Positions 1 through 12,900 of a stretch of 64,000 bases of DNA are shown piece after piece. The number at the start of each line of letters is the position of its first letter. The stretch's first letter is position 1. Source of the stretch: Notamacropus eugenii (Eukaryota > Chordata > Mammalia > Diprotodontia > Macropodidae); contig NC_092875.1 of the NCBI RefSeq assembly GCF_028372415.1, positions 55,345,228-55,409,227 of the forward strand, given 5' to 3'. The position numbers and the translations under genes are program-made. A model generated the notes under the pieces. The model had not been told where the DNA came from. It did not search any database and worked only from the letters and a program-made list of their open reading frames with translations.

Positions 1-89
1 TGGAAAGTGTTGTTGCCTCCTAGTATGAGGACAACCACCTCAAGGAAAACCTGCTACTGTCGCAGTTTAGGACATAACAATAGAGGATC

Positions 90-235
90 TGGTGCCTGGT
101 CCTGGCTCCGCTGTTAAACCACTATGTGATATCAAGCTCATTCTCTAGACCTCAGGGGTTCTGTTTTATTTTCTTAATCTGTAAAGTGAGAGGAATAGAT
201 TAGATCTCTTGGATCCCTGCAGTTTTCCATGTCAT
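90..235 (+). repeat. tRNA-core SINE (MAR1/MIR-like), 3' part
   Basis: Contains the decayed SINE core (taaaccactatgtgat, then tcttaatctgtaaagtg) and the tail 'gattagatctcttggatccc', typical of the marsupial MAR1-type tail (usual form: gactagatggtctctgaggtcc). It lies just downstream of SUGP1. Confidence 0.6.
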
Positions 236-494
236 ATATTCTAAATTCCAACCCAGCTCGGACATCAAACTATCATTCATCAATGGTAGGGAGATATTTC
301 TTAATAAAACATAAGAGGATTCTTAATGAATTCTTTGGTGTTTCTCCTTGGAAAGGGTATTATGGGAAAGTTTCCATCTTAAGCTTTCCTCTATATTCCT
401 CTATGACACTGCTACCTTCACAAAGATGCTATCATCAAGAAATCATGTTAGTTTGTGTGCCCACCTGTCAGTGCTACAACACTGTTCTGGGTGA

Positions 495-647
495 AGAAGA
501 GTACTGTGACTTTTAATACATTTTACAATATTTGCAACAAAAAAAGAAAAAAAGACAGGGTATGGGGGTGGGAATAATGCAGTTCTGTAACATTTCACAG
601 TAAAATTACATTTGTACTGAAAATACTTCTTTTTTTTGGGAAAATAC
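495..647 (-). other. SUGP1: SUGP1 3' UTR (short form)
   Basis: This is the sequence between the TGA stop (648-650) and the inferred cleavage zone near 495-505. It is A/T-rich with poly-T/A tracts. The lower end is inferred from an ATTAAA signal followed by a GU-rich stretch on the minus strand; it has not been observed. Confidence 0.6.
512..517 (-). terminator. Candidate poly(A) signal ATTAAA for SUGP1
   Basis: Minus strand reads ATTAAA, 131 nt beyond the stop codon. It is followed after about 20 nt by GT-rich sequence (GTGTTGTAG, then GGTGGGC), the usual arrangement of a cleavage/polyadenylation site. A second, distal AATAAA occurs on the minus strand at 165-170 and could serve a longer 3' UTR. 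Confidence 0.55.
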
Positions 648-674
648 TCAGTAGTAAGGTCTTCTAGGATTGTT
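648..674 (-). CDS. SUGP1: SUGP1 exon 14 (last coding exon)
   Basis: Codes NNPRRPYY and TGA (residues 628-635). The acceptor is a long pyrimidine tract ending tcctacag. Only 27 nt are coding. The C-terminal RRPYY matches mammalian SUGP1. Confidence 0.96.
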   Translation of the reverse strand, partial: NNPRRPYY

Positions 675-3600
675 CTGTAGGAGAAAAAAAGAAAAGAAAG
701 AGTATTAATATTTACAGATATAATCACAACAATTATATTCAGAATTAGTCAGCAAACCTTCAACTATAAAATGAATGAAAAGAATTGAGGAGGAGAGGAG
801 GGCAAAGCCCTGCATCCTCCCCACCCTGCAAAGTGCCACCTAGAGCAAGAGTCAAACAGAGAGGTGTGTGCTTTAGACCATGGGAAATTCACATTTAGAA
901 CAAAGCTTCATGGGCTCTCTTCCAGACCACCTGCAGTACCTTTTATATGGAGAGAATGTGTTAAACTTGGTCTATCTGGGTGTCAGCTGAATCAAATTTC
1001 TGTTGTTAAAAATAACCTCAAAGTAAGCTCTCCATCATGTTCTATTCTGAGTAACAGGGCCATAGCTGCTAGATGAAAACTCAAAAGGAGAAAAGGTAAA
1101 AAGGAAACCTCCCAGCAGGAAGGTATGTGCACACTTCAGAGATAACTATGATTTGGCTTGCTGAAAAATAATCCTTTTTTTGCATAGTTCTTTGTACTTT
1201 TCAAAGCATTTTTGCATACATTATATCTCATGAAAATCTCACAACCACCCCACACAGGGTAGGTATGGTAAATATGATCATTCCCTAACTGCCAAATGTA
1301 GGGGCAGGCTACTGTAGAAGGAACATCAGAGTCAGAAAAATTAGGCTAGCGTCCTCACTGATGCTTACAATTGTGTGCCTATGTCACAGAATCTCAGCCT
1401 CAATCTGCACATCTGAAAAATGGGAATGTACTTCCAAAACCTGTCTCACCAGAGTGTTGACAGGTAAAGCACTATACAACTCTGATAAGTGTGGAAGAGT
1501 GGCTAGAAAGAAGCATCTGTTTTGCCTAAAAAATATCACCATACCAGTGGATTAGGTCGGAATCTATAGGCCAACATCATCCTTTTACGGAATGCCTCGT
1601 ACTCATCATCTTCTTTCGAGAGCTCAGCAGGCCGGTCAATGCCAAATCCAGCTCCATCTACTGCCGTTGTACCCCTAGAAAGAAACCCAGACAGAGGATA
1701 AGAGAATGTTCCTTCCTCTGTGGTAACTTACAGCTCCTCAACAGGGCACTGACTTACTTTGCCATGTCATGAAGATATCTTTATGGGATCCCTTTATCTT
1801 CTTTGCCCTTTACTAAGACCTGACCAAAGAGTTTTCAGAGTTGTGGCTACTGAAAAGGAGACAGGACCGTAAGGGATAGGATGTGTACGCATATGCATAC
1901 ACATACATACACACACACACGTTTGCCTTGCTTTGAGCAAACTAGAAATATGAAAAACCACATCCAAGATATGAGAGAGTTACAACTGAAAAAGACCTTA
2001 ATTAAATTTGCTCATTTTACAAAGGAGGAACTGAGGAGCAGAGAAGAGAAGGTAAAATGGGTCCAAAGTGAATGAGTCAATAAGCAGAAAAGCCAAGACT
2101 TGAACAAAATCTGATTCCAAATCCTGTGCTTTTTCGTTTACAACAGAGCTGATTTTTACTATATATCATAGCTAAAAATTAGGGATGATTATTCTCTTTA
2201 CAAAAAAGCATTTATCAGAGGGTTTCTTTAAATGCCAAATCTCTTTAGCTTATTTAAAATACAAAAACCAAATTACTTTAAAGATGTTTGAGGTGTACAC
2301 TTGTTGTACAAAGGTGTGCGTACACATGTACATGACAAGGTTGGGGATGAAGAGCAGGCAACAATAGCTGTCTTATATGGCTGTATACACAAACTGGCTG
2401 TCCTGGTTTGTCTGTCAAGGCCATCACATAGTTGGGAAGTAGTATTCCAGAAGAACATAGCTTAGCTCAGAGCAAATCTTGGATATTAATGAGTGGGATG
2501 AGATAAACTCCTTCCTTACTGCACTCAATTCCATTCAACCAGCATTTTTTAAGTACCTATTCTATGGCAAATCCTGTTCCTGACACATACCAGCCATGTG
2601 ACCATTTATGCTCCCAGTGATGCAGGCAGCTAAGACTACCAGTTACAGACAAGTTGGTAACCTGCATCAGAGAAAGGAATTCCCTATACCTAGGAAATCA
2701 CAGAGCAGAGCTCCCTTCCACTATCCCAGCCCCAAAATCCCTTTTGCACTATTCCAGGTACCAGGGATAAAGAGACACAAAAAACCCCCACAGTATCTGT
2801 CTTCAAGGACGTTATCTTCTACTGGGAAGATACAACAGATACACAAAGAAGTATCTGATAAGGAAAACCAAGAAGGGAAAGACTACTAGCAGCTTAGAAA
2901 GCTGTCACAATGCTCTCTAGGGTTATACACATTGATTCACTAATCTTTCATAAATACTGCTACGTACGTAGATGTTTGCATGTTGTCTCCCTCATTAGGT
3001 TGTGAGCTCCTGGAGGGCAGAGGATAGGTCCACCTTTCTTTGTACCCCCAAGTCTTTGCACAATGCCTGGCACAGAGCAACAGCCTCTGCTGACTAGAGT
3101 TTGAGTGATGGCAGAGGGGCTTCAGAGGCATTAAGATGCAAAGGTCCAAGGTATGGCCCCAGAGAAAGGCCAGAAGATCTGCTCTAAAAACAATTCCCTT
3201 AAAGCTGGCCCAAGATCTAGGGGCTGAAGAACTCAAAGTGGTCAATACTCCAGTTCTATCCTTTGGGGCTCACTGTAACTTGGCAATACATAAGCCCAAT
3301 CCTATTTGTGCTCCTAGGTAGTCCTAGATTGTCCCACGGATGCCAGTTTCAGCTCTATCAGCATGAGCAGTGGCAGGATCCTGAGACCTATCCCAGGTCT
3401 AGATGAGACTGCCCCAGTTCCAACACCAGGAGAAGCAAACGAAGACCCCCCTTCAAACCTCCCAAGTCTCTCTTTCAGGTTTCTGGAGCATAGCTGCTTC
3501 TTCTTTTCCAAGGACCCTTCCTTCCTGGAAGAGTCTATGCACTAGATAGAGGGAGGTAGAAGAAAAGGGAGGAGGTTAAAATTCAGCTCCCCTCCCTCCA

Positions 3601-3922
3601 AGGTAGCTATACCAGCATGGTAGAGGTACAGAGACAATATGGAACATTAAAATATGGTGTGGACTACAAGCCAGGAGATCTGCTCCCTGTTGTGTCATAA
3701 ACCAACTGTAGGACTGCAAGTAAGTTACCTTCTCAGTTCTGGTCTATAATGTAAAGAGTTAGACTAAGTGATCTCTAAGATCTCTTCCAGCTGAAATCAT
3801 ATGGGCAATAAATTTCAGAAATCAAGGCAAAAATCTTAAAGATACTCTAAAAAAGCCATTAAGTCTGATGCCATTAAAAAAAAACTTTTTTGTATACACA
3901 CACACACAAAATATATATATAT

Positions 3923-3965
<43 letters not shown>

Positions 3966-6900
3966 TCTACAAGTGAAATTCTCTTCCTGTTCCATTACAA
4001 GAAAATGGCTAAGTTCATTTCAGTGCCTTTAAGGTCCAGCTCAAACACGCGATCTCCTCCAAAAGCCTCCCCAGAGTTCCTCAGTTGCAACTGATACACT
4101 TTCAATTCAGACATTGATGAAGCACCTCTGGGCCTGACTATATCGCACTTCTCTCTTCTTCTCATGTACCCATCATTTGGAGGCATTCCACCTATCATTG
4201 CATTTATCCTGGGTATAGCCTATGTATCTCTGGTATATCTTTGTGTATTACCTGTGTATCACTGTTGTATCCTTAGGTATCAGCTGTATGTGTATCCTCT
4301 GTGTACCATCTATACATCCCTTTGCAATCCCTGGGTAGCCTGCCTCCTACATTTTAACTACTTCAGAAACAGAGGGGAGCATTAGCATTCTGGGCAGCAC
4401 AGAGCCCAATGCCTCACCTGCAGTGGTTGCTGACCAATGTGCTGAGCTGGTACTGGGTAGAGAATGGCTACAGTGGGAAAAGCAGCAGTTTTGAAGCACA
4501 AAGTGACATACCATTCACTTATAAACCATGTCCAAGCCATTTACTTACTTGTTAACAGGATTTTTGATTCCCTGTCCTTCTGAGCCAAGGCCTTCGCCTT
4601 CCTTCCAGCCCATCTTCACCAACATCTGGTAGCCAATGTTCTCCACAGTCAACTTGAATTCTTTGTACTCTGAGTAGTCTGGCTCTCGGCCTTCCTGCAG
4701 GGGTGACAGATCTTACTGGCTAAAGTGAAAGAGAGAGCTCTGCCCAGCCTGGAAGCCACAAGTTAGCCTGAACCACTATGCTTTGGCCCTAGATGGCTTT
4801 TTGACATTCAGCAAAGTACTTCTCTTCTTCTGTTAACAGTTAGGATTTCCTCATTTGTCAAATCAAGAGACTGGATTAGATTATCTGTAAGGTCCCTTCC
4901 TGTTGTGACAGTGAGTTTATGAATTCATTTACAAGTTATTTTAAGCCACCAAAGAAAGCTTTGTATGGCTCCCCTTTATAAGTCTCACTTTCCAGTGGCC
5001 TTGGGAAGTGATTCCATAACCGCAGCTTAAGTACTATTTGCTTACTGCTAGGAAGGATATTTTAAATTACAGATATCTCCCCATAGCAAAAGAATATACT
5101 AAGCCATCAACTTTTCTCCAGATGTTAAGAGACTCAAGTCTTTCTCTGGAACACTTAACAAGAGAACCAAGAGCCATAACATTCTGCTTTTTGTTCAAAC
5201 TGCATGTACTAATGGTTTCAAGTGGGGTTCAGCTTTCCATCAAACTTGACTGATACATGCTGGCTGCCTGACACCTGTCAACAGCTCCAGTTAGTATGAG
5301 CTGACAAAAGAGAAAATTCCCTAGGGTCTCAAAAGTCAATTACCAGGCAGTAATAAACAAAGGCTACTGAAATTATGCCTATCATGCACTAGAGTCAGCA
5401 GCCTGAAGAGATTGAGAGGGAATAAGTGTTCAGGGCTGGTCTACCCATTAGCAGTTGTCTTCACATTTAGCCTGGGGTTCAATCTCCTAATGACAGGGAC
5501 TTTTATGGCTCATCTGATTAGCCTTTATTGTCATCTTTCAGAAGGAGGTTCTTGAAGAGGAAGGCTTCTGTGTTCATTTGGGACCATGTACACCAGGAAA
5601 CTCCCCTCCTACAATGTCTGGGATCACTCCCTTAACTGGCCTAAAGTATGAATCTGTTGTCTTCCTCATGACTGGGAAAAAAGAAATGTACACCCTATTG
5701 TTATGTTCTCCAAAGAGGGAGCACTCCAACAGAAGCACCACTAATCTGGAAGAAAGAACTAGAGAACTGGCCTGAGCTGGTTAAGAGAGGTAGGGACTTC
5801 GAGGAAAATGAAGCCCAGAGGCAGCTCTGGTCAATATGGCTCACTTCTCTAGCACGGCACAAAACTCAAATGAGATCATGTGTAAAAAAACACTTAGCAA
5901 ACTTTTAAGAGCTATGACATGACTGAGCAGAGATACCCTCAACACCAGAAGCTGATTCAATTCTTTTTCTCTCTTACCTTTAAGGCCTTGAAGGTTTCCA
6001 TGAACTTCTCCAGCTCATCAGGGGGCAAGAAATCGCCAATGAAGTGCTTTCCTCTGCCCATTTTAGTCAGCTGCTCTGCCCATTCTATACACAGATGGGG
6101 GAAAAGTGAGGGCATTCCCAGCCCAACGAGCAAAAGAAAACCAACCGAGGCCCTTCCCTCTCATTCTATATATATTGTCTGAGGGGGAAGGAAGGGAACA
6201 AGCATTTACTTCTTAAGTGCGTACTATGTTTCAGATACTGGGCTAAGTGCTTTACAAATACCTCATTTGATTTCAGGAATGAGTCTAGAGGTCCCACTCA
6301 AAGAGTGGCATCAACTGTCTTGCTTTACTAGGATCCTAGAACAATCGGAAATTCCTATTTGTATATCCAGTTCTACTGTGCCACCAGGTTATTTTCATAT
6401 CTTAATTAGCAGCTCTGCTAATGTATTACAACAAATTCTACCAAAGGAAAATTCTCTACCAGATTCACTTAGCAACAACAAAGATGAGACTTCCAACCTG
6501 CTCCGTCACTAACTAGACTAAGCTGTGTGGCCTTTACAAGTCCCCTTCCTTTCCTGATTTCTAAGGCAACTAGGTTGCACAATCAATAGCGCAGGAATCA
6601 GAATCTATCTCAGACATTTGCTAGCTATGTCACCCTAGGCAAGTCATTTGACATCTAACTCAGCTGTTTTAAGGATCAAATAAGGTAAAATACGCAAACT
6701 GCTCAGCAACCCTTACCAGGTTTACATAAATGCTAAGCTGTAATTTCCTCCTTGTAAAATACTGGACCCTCAGTCATATTTTAGACTAGTTCTCATATTA
6801 GTTGGAAGCTAAACTCTCTAAGAAAAATGTGGCACCCAGCAAGGCGTCTAAAAAGATTTGCCCCCAATCTACCGTAAAATTTTTTTCATTTAAATTTAAA

Positions 6901-9900
6901 AATTAAAAAGAAAAAAAAGTTAAGTTAGAATACATCATTTCTAAGGTTCCTTCTGCTTCTAATATTCTGGGACTCAATATTGTTCTTCTGGTACAGAATT
7001 TGTAAAACGAGTTCATATTGAATGCCTAACGTATTCTCAATAGTAATAGCTAGTATTTATATAATGCCTTCAGCACTTAAGCAAAGCACTTTACAATTAT
7101 CTCATTTGATCCTTACAACCCTGGGAGGTAGGTGCTATTATGATTCCAATTTTATAAATGAAGAAACTGAGGTAAGCAAAGGTCAATTGTATTTTCCAAA
7201 GTCACAAAGCTATTAAGTAGTGTGAGGTTAGATTTGAACTCAGGTCTTTCTTTTTTCTTTTTTAAAAATTTCTTTTCCCTCAACTATATGTAAAGATAAT
7301 TTTCAACGTATTTTTTTTTCAGTTTCAAATTTTCTCCCTTTCTTACCTCCCCCCTCCCTGAGATAATAATATGTTCAATCATGAAAATTATGTTACCACA
7401 TTAGTTACGTTATGAAAGAGAACACAAACTCAAAGAAAAGAAAAAACTTGAAAAAAACCCCCCAAAACTGAAAAATGGTCTGCTTTGATCTGCATCCAGA
7501 ATCTATCAGCCCTTTCTCTGGAGATAGAATGCATTTTTCACCATGACTCCTTTGGAATTGTCTTGGATCACTGTATTGCTGAGAAGAGCTAAGTCATTCA
7601 TAGTTGATCACTGCATAGCACTGCTTGAATTTAGGTCTTTCTGACTCCAGGTCTAGGGCTCAATCTACTGTGCCACCAGAGGCCTCTAATCAAATCAGAT
7701 ATAATGAATAAGCATTTATTAAGTGACTACTAGTCACTTAACAGTACCAGACACTGGGAATATAAAGACAAAGGCAAAACAATTCCTTCCTTGGAAGATC
7801 TTATATTCTAATAGTGGAAACAATAAGCAGATAGGTAGTTTCATACCAAATGGCCATAAGGTAATCTTGGGAAAGAAGGCTTTAACAGCTGAGCAGGAGC
7901 TTAAGCTGAGTCCTGAAGGAACAGGGATCTGAGGAGGAGGGAGTACATTCCACAAAGAGAAGATAATGAGAGCAAAGGCATCGAGATGGGAGACAGAGCT
8001 GTGTGAGGATGAGCAAGAAAGTTAACTGGGCTAGAGAGTGAGAGGGGTGAAGAGGAGCAGTGTACGATAAGGCTAGAAAGGTGGAACAGTATGAGGATAT
8101 GACACAGACATGCAGTTCAGAAAGATGAGACTGGCAGACCAAGCAAGAAACTACTTCAACAATCCAGGCAAGAGGTGTTGAGGGTCAGAACTGGGGTGGG
8201 GGAAGTGAGTAGAGAGAAGGCAACGTATGATGACAAGAATTAGCAACTGAAGATGAATGTGAATGGAAGGATTTTTTTTAAAACAAAAATCTTTTTGGTT
8301 CTTGGCTGGTGAAAAGAGAAAAGGTTCTGAAAGGAGACAAAGTACGAAATGTTATCAGGTGAAGATCTCAAACCTTGCTGGTACAACAGACTCTGAAGCA
8401 CAAAGGAATGCGTACACATCCCATCAAAAGTGTTGACTTTTAGCTCTGATACTATGTTTCTAGGAGATTACTGTGTGAACAACTGCCCAAAACTGGTTCA
8501 GATTAAGTAATTCAGGCAATTCTTTACAACTCATTTCTACTATAAGATGACATGGCTCCCACTAACCTGGGCATCAACAGCTATGAAGCACTCTTTAAGA
8601 GAAAAAAAGCAATTTAAGAGACTCATAATTAGACTATACTTACTTTACTTCTACAAGCAGTCCTCTCGCCCACCCCAAGGAAAATGCATGCTTCTTGAAA
8701 ACCAGGACAATTTTTTTGTTTTGTCTTTGTATCCCTAGTGCCTGGCACAGTGATCTGTATATACTGTGGGCTTAGGGTTTCGGGAATCCAATGATGCTTT
8801 ACAATTTACCAAGCTCTTTCTTTACAAAGATCCTATGGAAGAGGCAGGACCAATATTATTACCCCTAATTTTATAGAGAAAAATGAGGCTCAGAAAAGTG
8901 AACTGACCTACTCAAAGTCATAGCATCACTGCTTAGGCACAAACCCATGTCTTAAGACTTCTAGTCTGGGGTCCTCTCCACTTCAACTGCTGCCTTTTAA
9001 GACCATATTATGTTACATTCAAATACTGTCTTTACAGAAGCATTTACCCTCTCTGGAACCAGTTACTAATTTCCTTTCTTGTCATTCTCTCCTACCCAAA
9101 TAGTTTTTGTAACTTAACCATTATTTTTCTTTACATTTGCAAAATATTTCAAATAACTATTCCTTAAAAGCAGCAAAACTGAATAAAAAAGGAAATCAGG
9201 CAGATTTAGGTTCAAGTTCCACTTTCATTCTGTGTGACCCTGGGCAAGGTATTTAACCTCTCACTGCTCCAGGCAACTCTTGAAGACTAAATTTCAAAGC
9301 ACTGGCTAATCTGAATTGATAAAGGAACCTTCCTACACTGATGAGATAAATCATTTCAACCACCCAAATTCCTTCCAAATATAAACAGATTTCCATTTTA
9401 TCCAGTTGTGCTTACAGTAATGAATATAAAGAAACAATTCCTAAAGGTAAGAGCTAACCCAAAGTGGAATGGGAAGTAGTAAGCCTTATTCTCCTTAACT
9501 CTCCATCTCTAGAAGTCTTCAAGGAGGTAGGTCAATATTTATTAGTGATGTAAAAAGATTCCCATTTCAGTTAGATGAGGTTTGAGTAGGTGATCTTTGA
9601 AATCCTTTTCAACTCTAAGACTATGCAAACTTGGGTGTTCTCCTGAGATCCTGAAAAATGAGATTTTACCTGCCAGCTTCCTTCATCTTTATCCTCTGGG
9701 CAGAGATCTCCATCCTTGGGCACTTTTAGTCTGGTCTTCAAAACTAGTACCACTTTCAAAGGCAGACTGGTTCCCACACATGGTATGTGGTTACTTTTCA
9801 AAACCACCATCTAGTTCTTTGTACCAAAGCCTACTTTGTACTTCTGATCGTCAGAATTGTGAGATATCCCAAAAAGGCACAAACCTTCTCTTACGATCAC

Positions 9901-12900
9901 TGAAATGGGATCAGTGAGAGATCTCCAGCTGAATGAAGTCCAGGTAAGACTAGGAGGAGGAGCCAGGATATGTATGTTCTAGTTTAAAATTCACATGTAC
10001 TTGTGAGGGCACTAAGTCCAACAAATTATAATTCTTTAATCTGATTCACCTCCTCACATCATGACTGTGACAAACCTAGAACTTTTGACTCCTTGCTATG
10101 ACTCTGTTTCCCCTTTAAAAACTGCCACCCAACTCTGGTCTACCAACTTCTCTGCCACATTTGACTTTGATTTTTGTACTTCCTAATTTTCACTTCTACC
10201 CACAAAGAGAGCCCCTTTCATCACCCCTTTTCCCTGCTCCCTACACTCAGTTTCATTCCATAAGCACAGGGACCCCTCCTAAGCCATGGTCCTTGCAGAA
10301 CTAAGATCTCCGAGGGGCAGTCCACCTGCCTCACACTGGTGAGCCCCCATGCCTACCAGCCCTACCTGTTCTACACCGAGGCTGCCTAAAGTCAGAGCAG
10401 CAGGAAGGTGTCTTACCCTGATACTGACAGTCACCACTTGGTTGTGATGTCTTCCAGATCTTGAGACCAGAGTTCTCAGTCAAGGAATTTCAGAATTAGA
10501 AAGAAGAGTGAATGTCTTGTAATTCAATGTCCTGCCTGATACATTAATTCCCTATGAGAATATCCTCTTTAAGTGATCACCTAGCCTCAAGACCAGCATC
10601 ATGAGGCAGCCTTTTCTGTTACTGGACTGTCCTATTAGGAAGTGTGTCGCTATACTGAGTTGAAATAAGCATCTCTATAATTTTCACACACTAGTTCCTT
10701 GGGGACTAAGTAGAATAAATCTCTCTTGACCTCATGACAACCCTCAAGGACAAGATCACTTCAAGTCTTCTTTTCTTCAGACTAAACACTCCCAAAGTGT
10801 ACCCAGACCTCCAAGGTTCCCTGTTCCTTTGCACCAGGATCAAAACCTAATTGCCACTAAGTCATGTGGATGGTCCCCAGGCCAAACCTATGCCTCTGTG
10901 ATCATGGACTCACCTCGTGTCTTATCCATCTCCATGCGACGAAGTTGGTGCTCCCACGTTCCCAGCTCATTGTCCACCTCCTCGTCACTATCATAGTCAT
11001 GCTGGTGTTGCTGGACTGCCTTTTCCCACATAAGCTGCATGTCCTGCATGGCCCGCTTGTGCTTCATAATCATGTCATACATCTGCTGCATCTGAGGGGA
11101 GATAACATCAGGCTCCAGCCTATGACAAGAAAAGTCCCATCGCTTGCCAGGTTAACTGGCTAAGCTACTACATAATTAATAATTAGAGAAAAATGAGAAA
11201 TTGGATAACATCCTCCAACATGCACCTGAAAGCTGGTTTTGTTCTGGGACGTTCACAACCTGCCTTTCCAGCACCACCCTGGAACTGAAGTAGACGCCAT
11301 GACCCAGAAAGCGATGATAGTTTCTTCACTACTTATCAGCTGGAATGAGGGGACCAAAGTTTGAATCTCAATTTTAGTTTAGAGAGCTGGGTGAGTCACC
11401 TTGCTTCTCTCAACCTTCATTTCGTTATATGTAAATAGAGGCAATAATGCTGCTCCCGGCTACCTACAGAGTGATGAAAATCAAAGCTGGAGCTTTAGTA
11501 GCTGCCCTTCCTAACTAAGGGCATTAGAAATGATTACCTCAAGTTCCAAAACGAGTCCCCTAATGATCAGTGCTCCCAGGGAGTTGCAGCCTGCCAATGT
11601 CCTTTTAACATTCTTGGTGCAGGCTGTTCCTCAGGGAACAGGCAAGGGTGTGGAACCTGAAGCCTCAAGGCCTTCTAGGTCCTAGAATTGGGGCCTTTTG
11701 ACTGTGTCTAAGTTTTACAGAACAAATCCTTTTATTGAGGGGATTTGTTCTGTGAAGTTTGGATTCAGTCAAAGGGACACACTTGAGGCTCTAGAGGGCT
11801 ACAGGCAGCCTTGAAGCCACAGGTTTCCCAACTCTGGACTAGGGCTTTCCTCCTAACCGTGGCAGCTTAGGACAAAGAAATACATGGATTTACAACTGAG
11901 GAGAAGCCCAACTGAGGTACTGCATGTCAAGGATTTTATAAACCTTGAAGAAATGTCAGCTGGTACTGTTACCAGAATGCTCCACATGCAAGGAGGAGTG
12001 ACTCAGCCTTACCTCCTGCTGTTCCTTCAGCTGCTTCTTCTGGGCATCAGAGAGCTCTGTCACCCCCACAAGGCCAACAGGTTTTCCTTTCTCATAACCA
12101 AGCCCTTTAAGGTCCTGAACTGTAAGAGAGTACATTAAGACAGTCACTGAGAAAGGTACTCGATTACTATTCCAGGCAGAGGAAGATATGACCCAAGTCA
12201 TAAAAATTTCAAGTGGGTAAAAGCACCACCTGATTCCCAAGTCAACTGGGCCAAGATCTCAAACAGGGGTTTGAGCCCTGACTGCACTACTGACTAAGCA
12301 CTGGGAACTTGAATACAATAACTTCACCCTAATGAGTATTTCTGCACTAGCTCCAAGTTTCAGGAGAGGCTCAAATGAAAGAACATCTAAAACCAAAACA
12401 TAAGTCTAAGGTATTATTTTCTTAATGCCTCCTTATCTAGGTATCCCCTGTATCATAAGTATATTCAGAAAAAAGTCAGCCAATAAACACTTATTAAGCC
12501 TCTAATATGTGCCAGGCACTATGCTAAGCACTGTGGCTACAAAGAGAGGAAAAAGTCCCTGTTCTTAAGGAGCTCACAGGCTAAGAAAGCCAGATGAAAA
12601 CAAAGTTAAGTGAAAGGGGAGAAAAAAGCACCAGAAATCTCTACCAAGACTAATACTAGTTGGAAAACATAAATGTATTGTTGTGAGCACATTACTTTTC
12701 TCCTCAAAGTCCTTTATTAGCAAGCAAATAACATCTGTACTGTTTAACCTGGCATCCAAGGACTACATGATTCAAGTGCATCTCTGCGGTTTTCTTGCAC
12801 CATTCCCCTTCATATAGTCTATGCTCCTGCCAAATTAGATTTTATACTATCTCCCCAAAATGTCACTTAGTCTCTGTACCTTTATACATACAAAAGTTGC

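Larger units (their letters stand above)
6085..10913 (-). other. SUGP1 intron 10, repeat-dense
   Basis: 4,829 bp. Contents in order: antisense MIR 3' end 6200-6265; sense SINE 6562-6770; antisense MIR 7045-7680 split by an L1 3' end at 7251-7621; antisense L2 about 7705-8190; sense L2 3' end 8685-8760; antisense MIR 8785-8990; SINE 9180-9290; sense CR1/L3 9430-9640; antisense CR1/L3 10475-10850. At 9640-10470 nothing is identified with confidence. Confidence 0.65.

Noticed and set aside
10260-10440. Short coding-like stretch ([17 protein letters not shown])
   Set aside because: I could not tie it to any gene or repeat, and it has no splice sites or extended frame. Too short to call.
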